From NCBI RefSeq assembly GCF_000731675.1, contig NZ_JMIT01000003.1, positions 416,058 to 480,057 of the forward strand: a stretch of 64,000 nt of DNA. Direction: 5' to 3'. Every line of letters starts with the position of its first letter. The first letter of the stretch is position 1. Shown here one piece after another: positions 9,001-16,883 of the stretch. Made by a program: the position numbers and the translations under genes. Below the pieces are notes generated by a model. It had not been told where the DNA came from. It searched no databases and saw nothing but the letters and a program-made list of their open reading frames with translations. The stretch is from Pseudomonas capeferrum. GTDB lineage: Bacteria; Pseudomonadota; Gammaproteobacteria; Pseudomonadales; Pseudomonadaceae.

Positions 9001-11647
9001 GGCAGCGTTGGAAAACAGAAACCTGACCCGCGCCCAGATCGATGACATGCTCAGCGTGCTGCTGGAGCAACGCAACCAGCTGCAAAGCCGCCTGGCTGAC
9101 TGGCGCCAGCTGGCCGCACGGATGCCCCATCAGCCCCCGGATGACTTCGAGCGGTTGATGAACGCCATTTCCCAGCACTGGTATGACCGCGCATTCCTGA
9201 CCGCCAGCGATGCCGTCGGGCCGCTTCGCCTTGAACGCCTGTCCTTGGCGCAGTTTCCGCTCGAACTGCCTGAATTTTTCAGCGCCAGCGTCACGGACCT
9301 GCAACTGATAGAAACGTCACCCGAAAACTATGAAGGCTGGAACCAGCACGGCCCGCAACTGGACAGCCTGACGCGACAGTTCGCAAACCTGAGGTCGCTG
9401 GAGATCAGCCGGAACTACCGGCCTGAAGGGACGCCTTCCGCCCTGCAGTTCAGCCTGCCGATGATCGCCCAGCGTCTACCGGCGCTCGAATCGCTCAGCC
9501 TGACCAACCAGAATATCTCGCTGTCCTCGACTGACATCGACAGCCTGGCAGGGCTCACTCAGCTGCGACGCCTGGACCTGAGCGGCAACCGGTTTTCCGA
9601 GCATTACCCCCCGCGCTTCAACGAGCTGACACTGGACTACCTGGGCCTGGACAACATGGCACTGGATCATTGGCCAGAGGGGGTGGGGTTCAATACCCTG
9701 ACCCAGGTGCATCACATTGGCCTGCGCAACAACCACATCAGGATCCTCCCGCACTTTCTGCGGGATAACCACATCAATATTGCCGAGCACGCGCTGGTCT
9801 CGATGCAGGGCAATCCGCTCTTCGAGGATGAGGTGAGGCGCGTGATGCTAAGCGAAGATGGCCGCGCCTCTCGCTTCGAAATGGACCAGCCTGAAGACGT
9901 CAGAGCGCGCCTGGCCGCCCAATTGGCACAACGCCAACAGCTACGCGACGCCATCGACAACTATGTAAACGCCTCCAGTTCGGCCGCCCCTGTCAGCCAG
10001 GCGGTCATGGCGGCCAGGACCCGTATCGCAGCAGCACTGAACGAGTTCTGGCATAACCAGGAGATAGGGCTGACGCGCGCGGCATTGCGCCTGAACGATG
10101 TTGACCTGGAGCATTTCCCGAGACGCTTGCCTGCCTTTTTCACCGCGCAGGTACATAACCTGGCGCTTGATCGCGTCAGCGGCTCAACCGCACAGTTCGA
10201 TGCATTGCTGAGCCGGTTGGCACGGGTGACGCGCCTGACGATCGACGAATACCAGCACGCCGAGCAAACGTTGCCTTCTGCCCTTCTGCGCTTGCCTGGG
10301 TTGACCGACATTGCCCTGCGCCAGTCAGACCTGCTGATCGACCAGCAGGTGCTCGACACCCTGGGCGGTCTGCCCAACCTCAATTCACTGGACCTCACGG
10401 GCAACCGCATGGGGACGATCACACACGCGCCGCAGGCGTTGCAAACGATTCGCCGCCTCGACCTGAACAGCATGGCCCTGGACCAGTGGCCGGCCTGGGT
10501 AGACGGCCTGCTGCCCCTGGAGATGCTGGACCTGAGTGATAACCAGCTCACCGAACTGCCAGAGCACATCCTGGCCAACCTGGATAACGACTTCCCCATC
10601 AGCTCGATTCTGTTGTTCAGTAACCCGCTGACGGACGAAGCCGTCATGCGCGCCCGTGCCTCTTCCGACAGCCAGCGCAGCTATACCTTTGCCATCGACC
10701 TGTCCGACAGCATAAGCGAGTCATCGGGAGAGGGCGGGATGGGCGGCCACCGCCACTTCCCCTTCCTGGACCCAATGGCTGATGCACCCAATGTGGAAAA
10801 CTGGCTGCTCGCGACGGACCTCGAAAACGAAGCACTGCGGGACAGCTGGGAGACACTCCAGGGTTCAGGTGAAGCCGAGCATCTTCTGGCGCTGGTCGGT
10901 CGCCTGCGCAACGCGGCCCCGTACCAGAACGGCAAGACCCGCGTGTCATTCTGCCAACGTGTGCGCAAGGTGCTGGGCAGTGCAGTGGTCAACACGCAAG
11001 ACCTTGCGTTGTTCAACCTTCAGGCCAGGGAAGCACTGGTGCAGGACAATGGCGACCAGACCTGCCACGACGGCGCGCTGCTGGTATTCCAGAACATCGA
11101 ACTGTACATCGCCAACCAGCGCCTGCAGATCGATGCGGCAGATACCGAGGGCAACCTTTATCGGGAACTGCGCCGCCTGTATCGCTTGCAGGCCCTGGAT
11201 GAGGTTGCCCAAAGCGAGGCGGCCAACCGGGATGAAGCGGAGGTTCGCCTCACCTACCGTCGTGAACTGAATGCCCCGCTTGAACTGGGCCTACCCAACG
11301 ACACCTTGCGCTACGCGATCAATGCCAATATCGATGAGTTGGCGTATGCCGAGCTGGAAGTGCAGCGTCGCGAGCTGGCGGAGGATTTCCTGAATTTTGC
11401 CGCCGCCAACCCGCGCTGGGTCCAGTACTTGCGCCAAGCCTATGCCGACCGTTTTGCAGACATCGAGCACACGTACCAGACCCAGGTATCCGAACTACCG
11501 GACCAATACCCTGACAGGCCCCTCTCTTCGTTGGCAGAGGAGTTCGAGGCATTGGAGCGCAACAGGCAAACACGCGAGTTACGCCTGATTCGCGAACTCA
11601 CATCGTTTGCAGACCCTGATCGCAAGCCCCGTTCATCGACCGAGTAG
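6074..11647 (+). CDS. Giant LRR protein with C-terminal NEL-type E3 ubiquitin ligase-like domain
   Basis: 1857 residues, no signal peptide. The N-terminal third looks like the DUF6543 'dermonecrotic toxin' segment of large Pseudomonas proteins; a block begins LDIGGQYQALL near residue 200. A hydrophobic hairpin follows at about 455-483 (GALNLGAFVVPGLGQLMLG). Leucine-rich repeats occur in two blocks, about 1076-1252 and 1399-1526 (LRRLDLSGNRF, LNSLDLTGNRM, LEMLDLSDNQL). The C-terminus (about 1540-1857) resembles NEL ligases of the IpaH/SspH/SlrP class; Cys1664 in DQTCHDG fits their catalytic CxD motif. Such proteins transfer ubiquitin to host proteins after secretion. The gene stands alone between pip and hutG, with no chaperone or secretion gene nearby. 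Family placement is by eye; export route and target are unknown. Confidence 0.85.
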   Translation: MTHLPDASDDTSHPQALIEGKIPAWMVSTTPATHQHMRTALNTPAPWFAKACQEQPADARKLAREYEAYRHASSDANALFKALPDLETFAREQLTSAIEARFGLALDVTRTYLFNAGKAEAYQASMGADPFTAAQRAFKLATQSLLHCALQNFEAAEAEPGGLDGQTLKSVVLDSNQFLAHLPTGNPVQIAPQAFASLVRELDIGGQYQALLAAVYQPDSGGDGAAVSETLGKAEQCAFRLELHRAYLSNMLDLPLYEALLKLIRGDEVHYLESPMRWAFLKLFDVSVTGALVIGVVPFPELFLSYDTTRLPYKNVLVTYLPGAPVPLKVHSTVLEVQVHLREQLWAMQIRHLQQGVPARDSATFMEKLRDCLQPVDWSRVQPSPTHQGELTNRVRDPEAWVAVTLQPFNRSLLDELVSQKRQRRMDDASYHAVSTAQEDQKTTEKRRAYFAQLALGALNLGAFVVPGLGQLMLGLSLIQLSYEVFEGIENWADGDREQALDYLMDIVENVALTAVAVATGAADGTPAVEKIPVDMPSFIEELEPVVMPDGGSRLWLPDARPFAHDTVLPAGLQADEFGLYHHDGKAWLAIEGNTYSVTQAPGSTEYRLVHPSKALSYEPPLRHNGAGAWLLPADRPEQWPELPLFRRAGHLGAHFDDETALRILRVSGTQEDVLRRALCDSLRLPAQLEDTLSRFKLYQALEQRPELAEPNVLHSEFERHYRALPTPRMPGAEVIQSRYPQLPAPLTEELLRHASPSERAELAHGKVPTRLAEEVRCLAQQVRLNRAYEGLYLESVRNWDSDVLVLHTLEQLPGWSTETPITVEQRQRSPAQVASIGASEVPATTLIISARAGYVVMDSTRPDDLLSVHSSLPGALFEVLTAEQREALGVEDEQALRRRVQQAPLLPRAALRKVLGMQSVRPGFRSPMRLADGRLGYPLGGNRPRVASISRQTLLNSIRQIGQYAPIPRPAEQTLAALENRNLTRAQIDDMLSVLLEQRNQLQSRLADWRQLAARMPHQPPDDFERLMNAISQHWYDRAFLTASDAVGPLRLERLSLAQFPLELPEFFSASVTDLQLIETSPENYEGWNQHGPQLDSLTRQFANLRSLEISRNYRPEGTPSALQFSLPMIAQRLPALESLSLTNQNISLSSTDIDSLAGLTQLRRLDLSGNRFSEHYPPRFNELTLDYLGLDNMALDHWPEGVGFNTLTQVHHIGLRNNHIRILPHFLRDNHINIAEHALVSMQGNPLFEDEVRRVMLSEDGRASRFEMDQPEDVRARLAAQLAQRQQLRDAIDNYVNASSSAAPVSQAVMAARTRIAAALNEFWHNQEIGLTRAALRLNDVDLEHFPRRLPAFFTAQVHNLALDRVSGSTAQFDALLSRLARVTRLTIDEYQHAEQTLPSALLRLPGLTDIALRQSDLLIDQQVLDTLGGLPNLNSLDLTGNRMGTITHAPQALQTIRRLDLNSMALDQWPAWVDGLLPLEMLDLSDNQLTELPEHILANLDNDFPISSILLFSNPLTDEAVMRARASSDSQRSYTFAIDLSDSISESSGEGGMGGHRHFPFLDPMADAPNVENWLLATDLENEALRDSWETLQGSGEAEHLLALVGRLRNAAPYQNGKTRVSFCQRVRKVLGSAVVNTQDLALFNLQAREALVQDNGDQTCHDGALLVFQNIELYIANQRLQIDAADTEGNLYRELRRLYRLQALDEVAQSEAANRDEAEVRLTYRRELNAPLELGLPNDTLRYAINANIDELAYAELEVQRRELAEDFLNFAAANPRWVQYLRQAYADRFADIEHTYQTQVSELPDQYPDRPLSSLAEEFEALERNRQTRELRLIRELTSFADPDRKPRSSTE

Positions 11648-11661
11648 GCAGCCACTCGCCT

Positions 11662-11687
11662 GGGCGGCCACTGTGTGCAGGCCGCCC
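11662..11687. terminator. Hairpin between convergent genes
   Basis: GGGCGGCC and GGCCGCCC pair around a 10-base loop in the 49-bp gap between the giant LRR gene and hutG, which converge. There is no good T-tract, so termination function is only probable. Confidence 0.5.
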
Positions 11688-11696
11688 CCCCTGCGC

Positions 11697-12500
11697 TCAC
11701 TTCCCGTAGCGTTGCACGCCCCAGGCCAGCACGCTTTCGAGCAAACGCCGCAGCACGGCCTGGGTCGGTTGCGCCAGGTCTTCGCGATAGGCGAACGGCT
11801 CGCTTTCTTCCATGTACGTGCTTTGCGCCAGCTCCAACTGCACCGCATGGATATGGTTGGCAGGGTTGCCATAGTGGCGGGTGATATGGCCGCCCTTGAA
11901 ACGCCCGTTGAGTACATGGCTGTAAGCCGGCGCTTCGGCGCACACGCCCGCAAGCAACTGCGCCAGCTCAGGATCGCAGCTGGCGCCGTTGAAAGTACCA
12001 AGGTTGAAATCCGGAAGCTTGCCGTCGAACAGGTGCGGGATCAGCGAGCGAATCGAGTGGGCGTCCCACAGCAACGCATAGCCGAACTGCTCACGCAGGC
12101 GGGCCAGCTCCTGGCTGATCGTGTCGTGATACGGCCGCCAGATCTGCTCCAGGTAGGTCGCGCGCTCTTCGGCAGAGGGCACCTGCCCGTCTTTGAACAA
12201 GGGCTGCCCTTCGAACAGCGTGGCCGGATACAAGCCGGTGGTTGCCCCGACGTACAACGGCTTATCGTCGTCGGGCCGGTTGAGGTCGATGACGAAACGC
12301 GAATACTCCGCCGCCACCACGCTGGCGCCCAGTTCACGGGCAAAATCGTAGAGCTGCGGAATGTGCCAGTCGGTGTCAGGCAAGCTGCGCGCCTGGTCGA
12401 CCAGGCCCTCGCGCACCGCTGGGGTCAGTTGCAGGCCTGCGTGGGGCATGCTGATCAGCAGGGGTAAACGGCCCTGGTGAAAACTCAGTACCTTGTTCAT
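11697..12500 (-). CDS. hutG: N-formylglutamate deformylase
   Basis: Last step of the five-step histidine pathway: hydrolysis of N-formyl-L-glutamate to glutamate and formate. The start is ATG at 12500 (MNKVLSFHQGRLPLL, 267 residues), preceded by AGGCGA; longer readings extend into hutI without a site. Family features (N-formylglutamate amidohydrolase, metal-dependent) include SMPHAGLQLTP near the N-terminus, DTDWHIPQLYDF, and LWDAHSIRS, whose His/Glu/Asp residues are probable metal ligands. It is the last gene of the hutU-H-T-I-G run, 10 bases after hutI. The presence of hutF nearby fits this two-enzyme deiminase/deformylase route rather than the one-step formiminoglutamase of enterics. Confidence 0.94.
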   Translation of the reverse strand: MNKVLSFHQGRLPLLISMPHAGLQLTPAVREGLVDQARSLPDTDWHIPQLYDFARELGASVVAAEYSRFVIDLNRPDDDKPLYVGATTGLYPATLFEGQPLFKDGQVPSAEERATYLEQIWRPYHDTISQELARLREQFGYALLWDAHSIRSLIPHLFDGKLPDFNLGTFNGASCDPELAQLLAGVCAEAPAYSHVLNGRFKGGHITRHYGNPANHIHAVQLELAQSTYMEESEPFAYREDLAQPTQAVLRRLLESVLAWGVQRYGK

Positions 12501-12510
12501 TTCGCCTCGC

Positions 12511-13716
12511 TCAGTTGAGTATCTCGTGGCCCTTGCGCACCACACGCTTGGGCAGGTCGCCACCCAGCCAGTAGGCCAGGTCGGCGGGGCGCTCGATCTG
12601 CCAGGCGACAAAGTCCGCCACCTTGCCGGCTTCCAGCGTGCCATGGCTGTCGCCAAGGCCTAGCGCCGTGGCGGCATGGGTGGTCACACCGGCCAGGGCT
12701 TCTTCCGGGGTCATGCGGAACAGCGTGCAGCCCATGTTCAGCATCAGGCGCAGCGACAACCCCGGCGAGGTGCCCGGGTTGAGGTCGCTGGCCAGGGCAA
12801 TCTTCACACCGTGACGGCGCAGGGCGTCCATCGGCGGCAATTGGGTTTCGCGCAGGAAATAGAAGGCGCCCGGCAGCAGCACGGCGACCGTGCCGGCCGC
12901 GGCCATGGCAATGGCGTCTTCCTCAGTCATGAATTCCAGGTGGTCGGCCGACAATGCTTGGTAGCGCGCCGCCAGGCTCGAGCCGTGCAGCGACGACAGC
13001 TGTTCGGCGTGCAGCTTCACCGGCAGGCCCAGCTCATGCGCCTTGATGAATACCCGCTCGACCTGGGCCGGGGAGAACGCCAGGTGTTCGCAGAACGCAT
13101 CCACCGCATCCACCAGCCCTTCTGCGGCCAGGGCAGGCAGCATCTCGTCGCAGATGTGCGCAATGTAGTCGTCGGCCCTGCCGGCGTACTCCGGCGGCAG
13201 GGCGTGGGCGGCCAGGCAGGTGGCGCGCACGGCAAGCGGCAACTCGTCGGCCAGGCGCCGTGCCACGCGCAGCATCTTGCGCTCGTTGGCCAGGTCCAGG
13301 CCATAGCCGGACTTGACCTCGAGGGTGGTCACGCCATCACGCATCAACGCCTGAACCCGCTGGCGGGCACTGGCGAACAGCTCATCCTCGCTGGCCGCAC
13401 GGGTGGCCCGCACGGTACTGGCGATGCCGCCGCCTTGCGCGGCGATTTCGGCATAGCTCACGCCCTGCAGACGCTGCTCGAACTCGCCGCTGCGGTTGCC
13501 GCCAAACACCGCGTGAGTGTGGCAGTCGATCAGCCCGGGGGTGACCCAGGCATTGCCCAGGTTCACCGTGCGCTCCACTTCGACCGGCCGCAGCGCGCTG
13601 CGTGGGCCGATCCATTCGATCAGCCCGTCGCAGGTGACGATCGCCGCGTCCTCGATGATCGAGTAACGGCCGTCGACCATGGTTGCCACATGGCAGTGCT
13701 GCCAGAGGGTTCTCAT
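12511..13716 (-). CDS. hutI: Imidazolonepropionase
   Basis: Third step of histidine degradation: opens 4-imidazolone-5-propanoate to N-formimino-L-glutamate. An amidohydrolase-superfamily metalloenzyme of 401 residues, the usual length. Metal-binding motifs are visible: DCHTHAVFGGNRSGEF (HxH), KLHAEQLS, ADHLEF and ASDLNPGTSPG. The ATG at 13716 follows AGGAG by 8 bases, while the TTG two codons earlier does not add conserved sequence. It sits 15 bases downstream of the hutT stop and 10 bases before hutG, so these genes are one transcript. Confidence 0.97.
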   Translation of the reverse strand: MRTLWQHCHVATMVDGRYSIIEDAAIVTCDGLIEWIGPRSALRPVEVERTVNLGNAWVTPGLIDCHTHAVFGGNRSGEFEQRLQGVSYAEIAAQGGGIASTVRATRAASEDELFASARQRVQALMRDGVTTLEVKSGYGLDLANERKMLRVARRLADELPLAVRATCLAAHALPPEYAGRADDYIAHICDEMLPALAAEGLVDAVDAFCEHLAFSPAQVERVFIKAHELGLPVKLHAEQLSSLHGSSLAARYQALSADHLEFMTEEDAIAMAAAGTVAVLLPGAFYFLRETQLPPMDALRRHGVKIALASDLNPGTSPGLSLRLMLNMGCTLFRMTPEEALAGVTTHAATALGLGDSHGTLEAGKVADFVAWQIERPADLAYWLGGDLPKRVVRKGHEILN

Positions 13717-13731
13717 TTGCAATCTCCTGTA

Positions 13732-15135
13732 CTAGCGGTGCAGCCCGGCCTGCGCCTGGGCCGCTTTGCCCTGCCCTGCCCGCGGCTTGCACCACAGCAG
13801 GTAGGACGCGACCAGGAACACCACCCAGACCACACCCACCAGCAAGGCTGCCTGAGTGTCCGGGAAGTAACCGAGCACGCCAAAGATGAACACCATGAAC
13901 GCGATGGCCATGGCTGGGCCATAGGGCCAGAACGGTACCGGGAACTTCAGCTGGGCGGCTTCCTCGCGGCTCATGCTGCGGCGCATGGCCACCTGGGTGA
14001 GCAGGATCATCAACCACACCCACACGGTGGCGAAGGTGGCGATCGAGGCAATCAGCAGGAACACGTTTTCGGGGATCAGGTAGTTGAGCACCACGCCGAT
14101 CAGCAGCGCCGCGCCCATCACCACCACGGTCATCCAAGGCACACCGTGCCGGGACAGCTTGCTGAACCCGCGTGGCGCGTGGCCTTGCTGGGCCAGGCCG
14201 TACATCATGCGGCCCGCGCCGAAAATGTCGCTGTTGATGGCCGAAATGGCAGCGGAAATCACCACGACGTTGAGCACTGCCGCCGCCGAACCAATCCCCA
14301 GGTTGCTGAAGATCTGCACGAACGGGCTGCCTTCGCTGCCGATTTGCGGCCACGGGTACAGGCACATCAGCACGAACAGGGTCAGCACGTAGAACAGCAG
14401 GATACGCAGCGGCACGGCATTGATGGCCTTGGGAATGACCCGTTGTGGGTCCTTGGCCTCACCGGCAGTGACGCCGATGATTTCGATACCACCGAAGGCG
14501 AACATGACCACTGCGAAGGAGGCGATCAGGCCACCGACACCATTAGGCATGAAGCCGCCGTGCTCGACCAGGTTGCTCAACCCGACCGCATGCCCGGTGC
14601 CGACCTGGCTGAAGCCGAAGGCCATGATGCCGAGGCCGGCAAGGATCATCGCGACGATGGCGCCGACCTTGAGCAGCGACAGCCAGAATTCCATCTCGCC
14701 GAACACCTTGACGTTGCACAGGTTCAGGCCGCCGATCAGGAAGACGATGCCCAGCACCCAGATCCAGCGGGCCACTTCAGGGAACCAGAAGCCCATGTAG
14801 ATACCGAAGGCCGTCACGTCGGCGATGGCGACGATGACCATCTCGAAGGCGTAGGTCCAACCGAGGATGAAGCCGGCCATGGGGCCGAGGTAGGTGGTGG
14901 CGTAGTGCCCGAAGGAGCCGGCGACCGGGTTGTGCACGGCCATCTCGCCAAGGGCGCGCATGACCATGAACACGGCGGCGCCGCCGATCAGGTACGCCAG
15001 CAGCACTGCTGGGCCGGCCATCTGGATGGCCGAGGCAGAACCGTAGAAAAGCCCGGTACCGATAGCGGAGCCGAGCGCCATGAAACGGATGTGTCGGGCC
15101 GACAGCCCGCGCTTAAGACCTTGAGCTTGTTGCAT
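13732..15135 (-). CDS. hutT: Amino acid permease, probable histidine transporter
   Basis: Inner-membrane permease of the amino acid-polyamine-organocation (AAT) family, 467 residues with about 12 membrane segments. The N-terminus carries the family signature LSARHIRFMALGSAIGTGLF; a conserved FGGIEIIGVTAGEAKDP motif lies in the middle. The start at 15135 follows AGGA. The sequence resembles ProY/HutT-type permeases. Its position between hutH and hutI, in the same direction, makes histidine (possibly urocanate) the likely substrate. Substrate choice is inferred from context, not from the sequence. Confidence 0.88.
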   Translation of the reverse strand: MQQAQGLKRGLSARHIRFMALGSAIGTGLFYGSASAIQMAGPAVLLAYLIGGAAVFMVMRALGEMAVHNPVAGSFGHYATTYLGPMAGFILGWTYAFEMVIVAIADVTAFGIYMGFWFPEVARWIWVLGIVFLIGGLNLCNVKVFGEMEFWLSLLKVGAIVAMILAGLGIMAFGFSQVGTGHAVGLSNLVEHGGFMPNGVGGLIASFAVVMFAFGGIEIIGVTAGEAKDPQRVIPKAINAVPLRILLFYVLTLFVLMCLYPWPQIGSEGSPFVQIFSNLGIGSAAAVLNVVVISAAISAINSDIFGAGRMMYGLAQQGHAPRGFSKLSRHGVPWMTVVVMGAALLIGVVLNYLIPENVFLLIASIATFATVWVWLMILLTQVAMRRSMSREEAAQLKFPVPFWPYGPAMAIAFMVFIFGVLGYFPDTQAALLVGVVWVVFLVASYLLWCKPRAGQGKAAQAQAGLHR

Positions 15136-15196
15136 GTCACGTCCTAATTTTGTTTTTGTGGTCGTGAGATCGAGGGGCCGCGTTGCAGCCCTTTCA

Positions 15197-15274
15197 CGGG
15201 TCAAGCCCGCCCCCAACAGGTTCAGCTCTGTGTGGGCGCGGGCTTGCCCCGCGAATGGGCCGCAAGGCGGCCCC
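15197..15274. repeat. REP-like palindromic element between hutH and hutT
   Basis: An imperfect inverted pair of putida-type REP units: CGGGTCAAGCCCGCCCCC (left) and GGGCGCGGGCTTGCCCCGCG (right), followed by a small GGGCCGC/GCGGCCC hairpin. It occupies the 146-bp gap inside the hut operon. Such elements often stabilise upstream mRNA or dampen downstream expression, which would lower hutT-I-G relative to hutU-H. Confidence 0.7.
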
Positions 15275-15281
15275 AGAGGCA

Positions 15282-16814
15282 TCACAGGCTAGGCAGAACC
15301 CCAGCTGGCAGCAGCCCGCTCAGGCTGCCTTTAGCCAGCAGCTCGACGGCCTTCTCGATATCCGGCGCAAAGAACCGGTCGCGGTCGTAGTGCGGCACTT
15401 CGCTGCGCAGCGCTCGGCGTGCCTGCTCCAGCTTGGCCGAGGTCTTCAGCCCCTTGCGCAGGTCCAGGCCCTGGCAGGCGCCCAGCCATTCGATGGCCAG
15501 CACGCCACGGGTGTTCTCGGCCATTTCCCACAAGCGCTTGCCGGCGGCCGGGGCCATCGACACGTGGTCTTCCTGGTTGGCCGAAGTGGGCAGGCTGTCG
15601 ACGCTGTGAGGGTGCGACAGGGCCTTGTTCTCGCTGGCCAATGCGGCAGCGGTCACCTGGGCAATCATGAAGCCAGAGTTGACCCCACCGTTTTCCACCA
15701 GGAACGGCGGCAGCTGGGACATGTGCTTGTCCATCATCAGCGAGATGCGGCGCTCGCTGAGCGAGCCGATTTCGGCGATGGCCAGGGCCAAGTTGTCAGC
15801 GGCCATGGCCACCGGTTCGGCGTGGAAGTTGCCGCCCGAGATCACGTCGCCTTCGGCAGCGAACACCAGCGGGTTGTCCGACACCGCGTTGGCCTCGACG
15901 CCGAGCACTTCGGCAGCCTGGCGCAACTGGGTCAGGCAGGCGCCCATGACCTGCGGCTGGCAGCGCAGCGAGTACGGGTCCTGGACCTTGTCGCAGTTCT
16001 TGTGCGACTGCGACACTTCGCTGGACTCGCCCAGCAGGTCGCGGAAGCAGGCGGCGGTGTCGATCTGGCCACGCTGGCCACGCACGGCATGCACCCGTGC
16101 ATCGAACGGCGAACGCGAGCCCAGCGCCGCTTCCACGGTCAGGCCACCGCAGGCAATGGCGGCGGCGTACAGGTCTTCGGCGTAGAACAGCCCGCGCAAG
16201 GCGTAGGCCGAGGAAGCCTGGGTGCCGTTGAGCAGGGCCAGGCCCTCTTTGGCGGCCAGGGTCAGTGGCTCCAGGCCGGCAACGGCCAGCGCTTCAGTGG
16301 CCGACAGCCATTGGCCCTGGTAACGCGCCTTGCCTTCGCCGAGCAGCACCAGCGACATGTGCGCCAGCGGTGCCAAGTCGCCGGACGCACCGACCGAGCC
16401 TTTGAGCGGAATGTGTGGGTAGACTTCGGCGTTGACCAGGGCGATCAGCGCATCGATCACCTTGCGGCGAATGCCAGAGAAACCACGGCTGAGGCTGTTG
16501 ATCTTGAGCACCATGATCAGCCGCACCAGGTCGTCGTCCAGCGGCGCGCCGATGCCGGCGGCGTGGGACAGCACCAGCGAACGCTGCAGGTTTTCCAGGT
16601 CATGGCTGGCAATGCGGGTCGAAGCCAGCAGGCCGAAACCGGTGTTGATGCCGTAGGCGGTACGGTCTTCGGCAAGAATCTGTTCGACGCAGGCAACGCT
16701 GTCGTTGATCGGCTGGTCGGCGCTGGCATCCAGGCGCAGGCGCACGGGTGCGGCGTGGATCGCGCGCAGCTGGGCCAGGGTCAGGGTGCCAGGCTTGAGG
16801 GTCAGTTCGGTCAC
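15282..16814 (-). CDS. hutH: Histidine ammonia-lyase
   Basis: First step of histidine catabolism: non-oxidative deamination of L-histidine to trans-urocanate and ammonia. 510 residues, the family's normal length. The Ala143-Ser144-Gly145 triad that cyclises autocatalytically into the MIO electrophile is intact in GSVGASGDLAPLAHM. Other conserved stretches are YGINTGFG near residue 54, and the SLPTSANQEDHVSMAP motif near the C-terminus. It follows hutU by about 69 bases and lies in the same minus-strand operon. Confidence 0.98.
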   Translation of the reverse strand: MTELTLKPGTLTLAQLRAIHAAPVRLRLDASADQPINDSVACVEQILAEDRTAYGINTGFGLLASTRIASHDLENLQRSLVLSHAAGIGAPLDDDLVRLIMVLKINSLSRGFSGIRRKVIDALIALVNAEVYPHIPLKGSVGASGDLAPLAHMSLVLLGEGKARYQGQWLSATEALAVAGLEPLTLAAKEGLALLNGTQASSAYALRGLFYAEDLYAAAIACGGLTVEAALGSRSPFDARVHAVRGQRGQIDTAACFRDLLGESSEVSQSHKNCDKVQDPYSLRCQPQVMGACLTQLRQAAEVLGVEANAVSDNPLVFAAEGDVISGGNFHAEPVAMAADNLALAIAEIGSLSERRISLMMDKHMSQLPPFLVENGGVNSGFMIAQVTAAALASENKALSHPHSVDSLPTSANQEDHVSMAPAAGKRLWEMAENTRGVLAIEWLGACQGLDLRKGLKTSAKLEQARRALRSEVPHYDRDRFFAPDIEKAVELLAKGSLSGLLPAGVLPSL

Positions 16815-16883
16815 TTCGCTACTCCATTCTGTCGGGGCCCGCAGGCCCCTTCTTGTTGTTCAGTATCACTCAAAGTGCAGCGA

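Noticed and set aside
12676..15147. Plus-strand 823-codon frame opposite hutI and hutT
   Set aside because: Shadow frame, rich in His, Gln and Asp; both opposite-strand genes are unambiguous family members with ribosome-binding sites.
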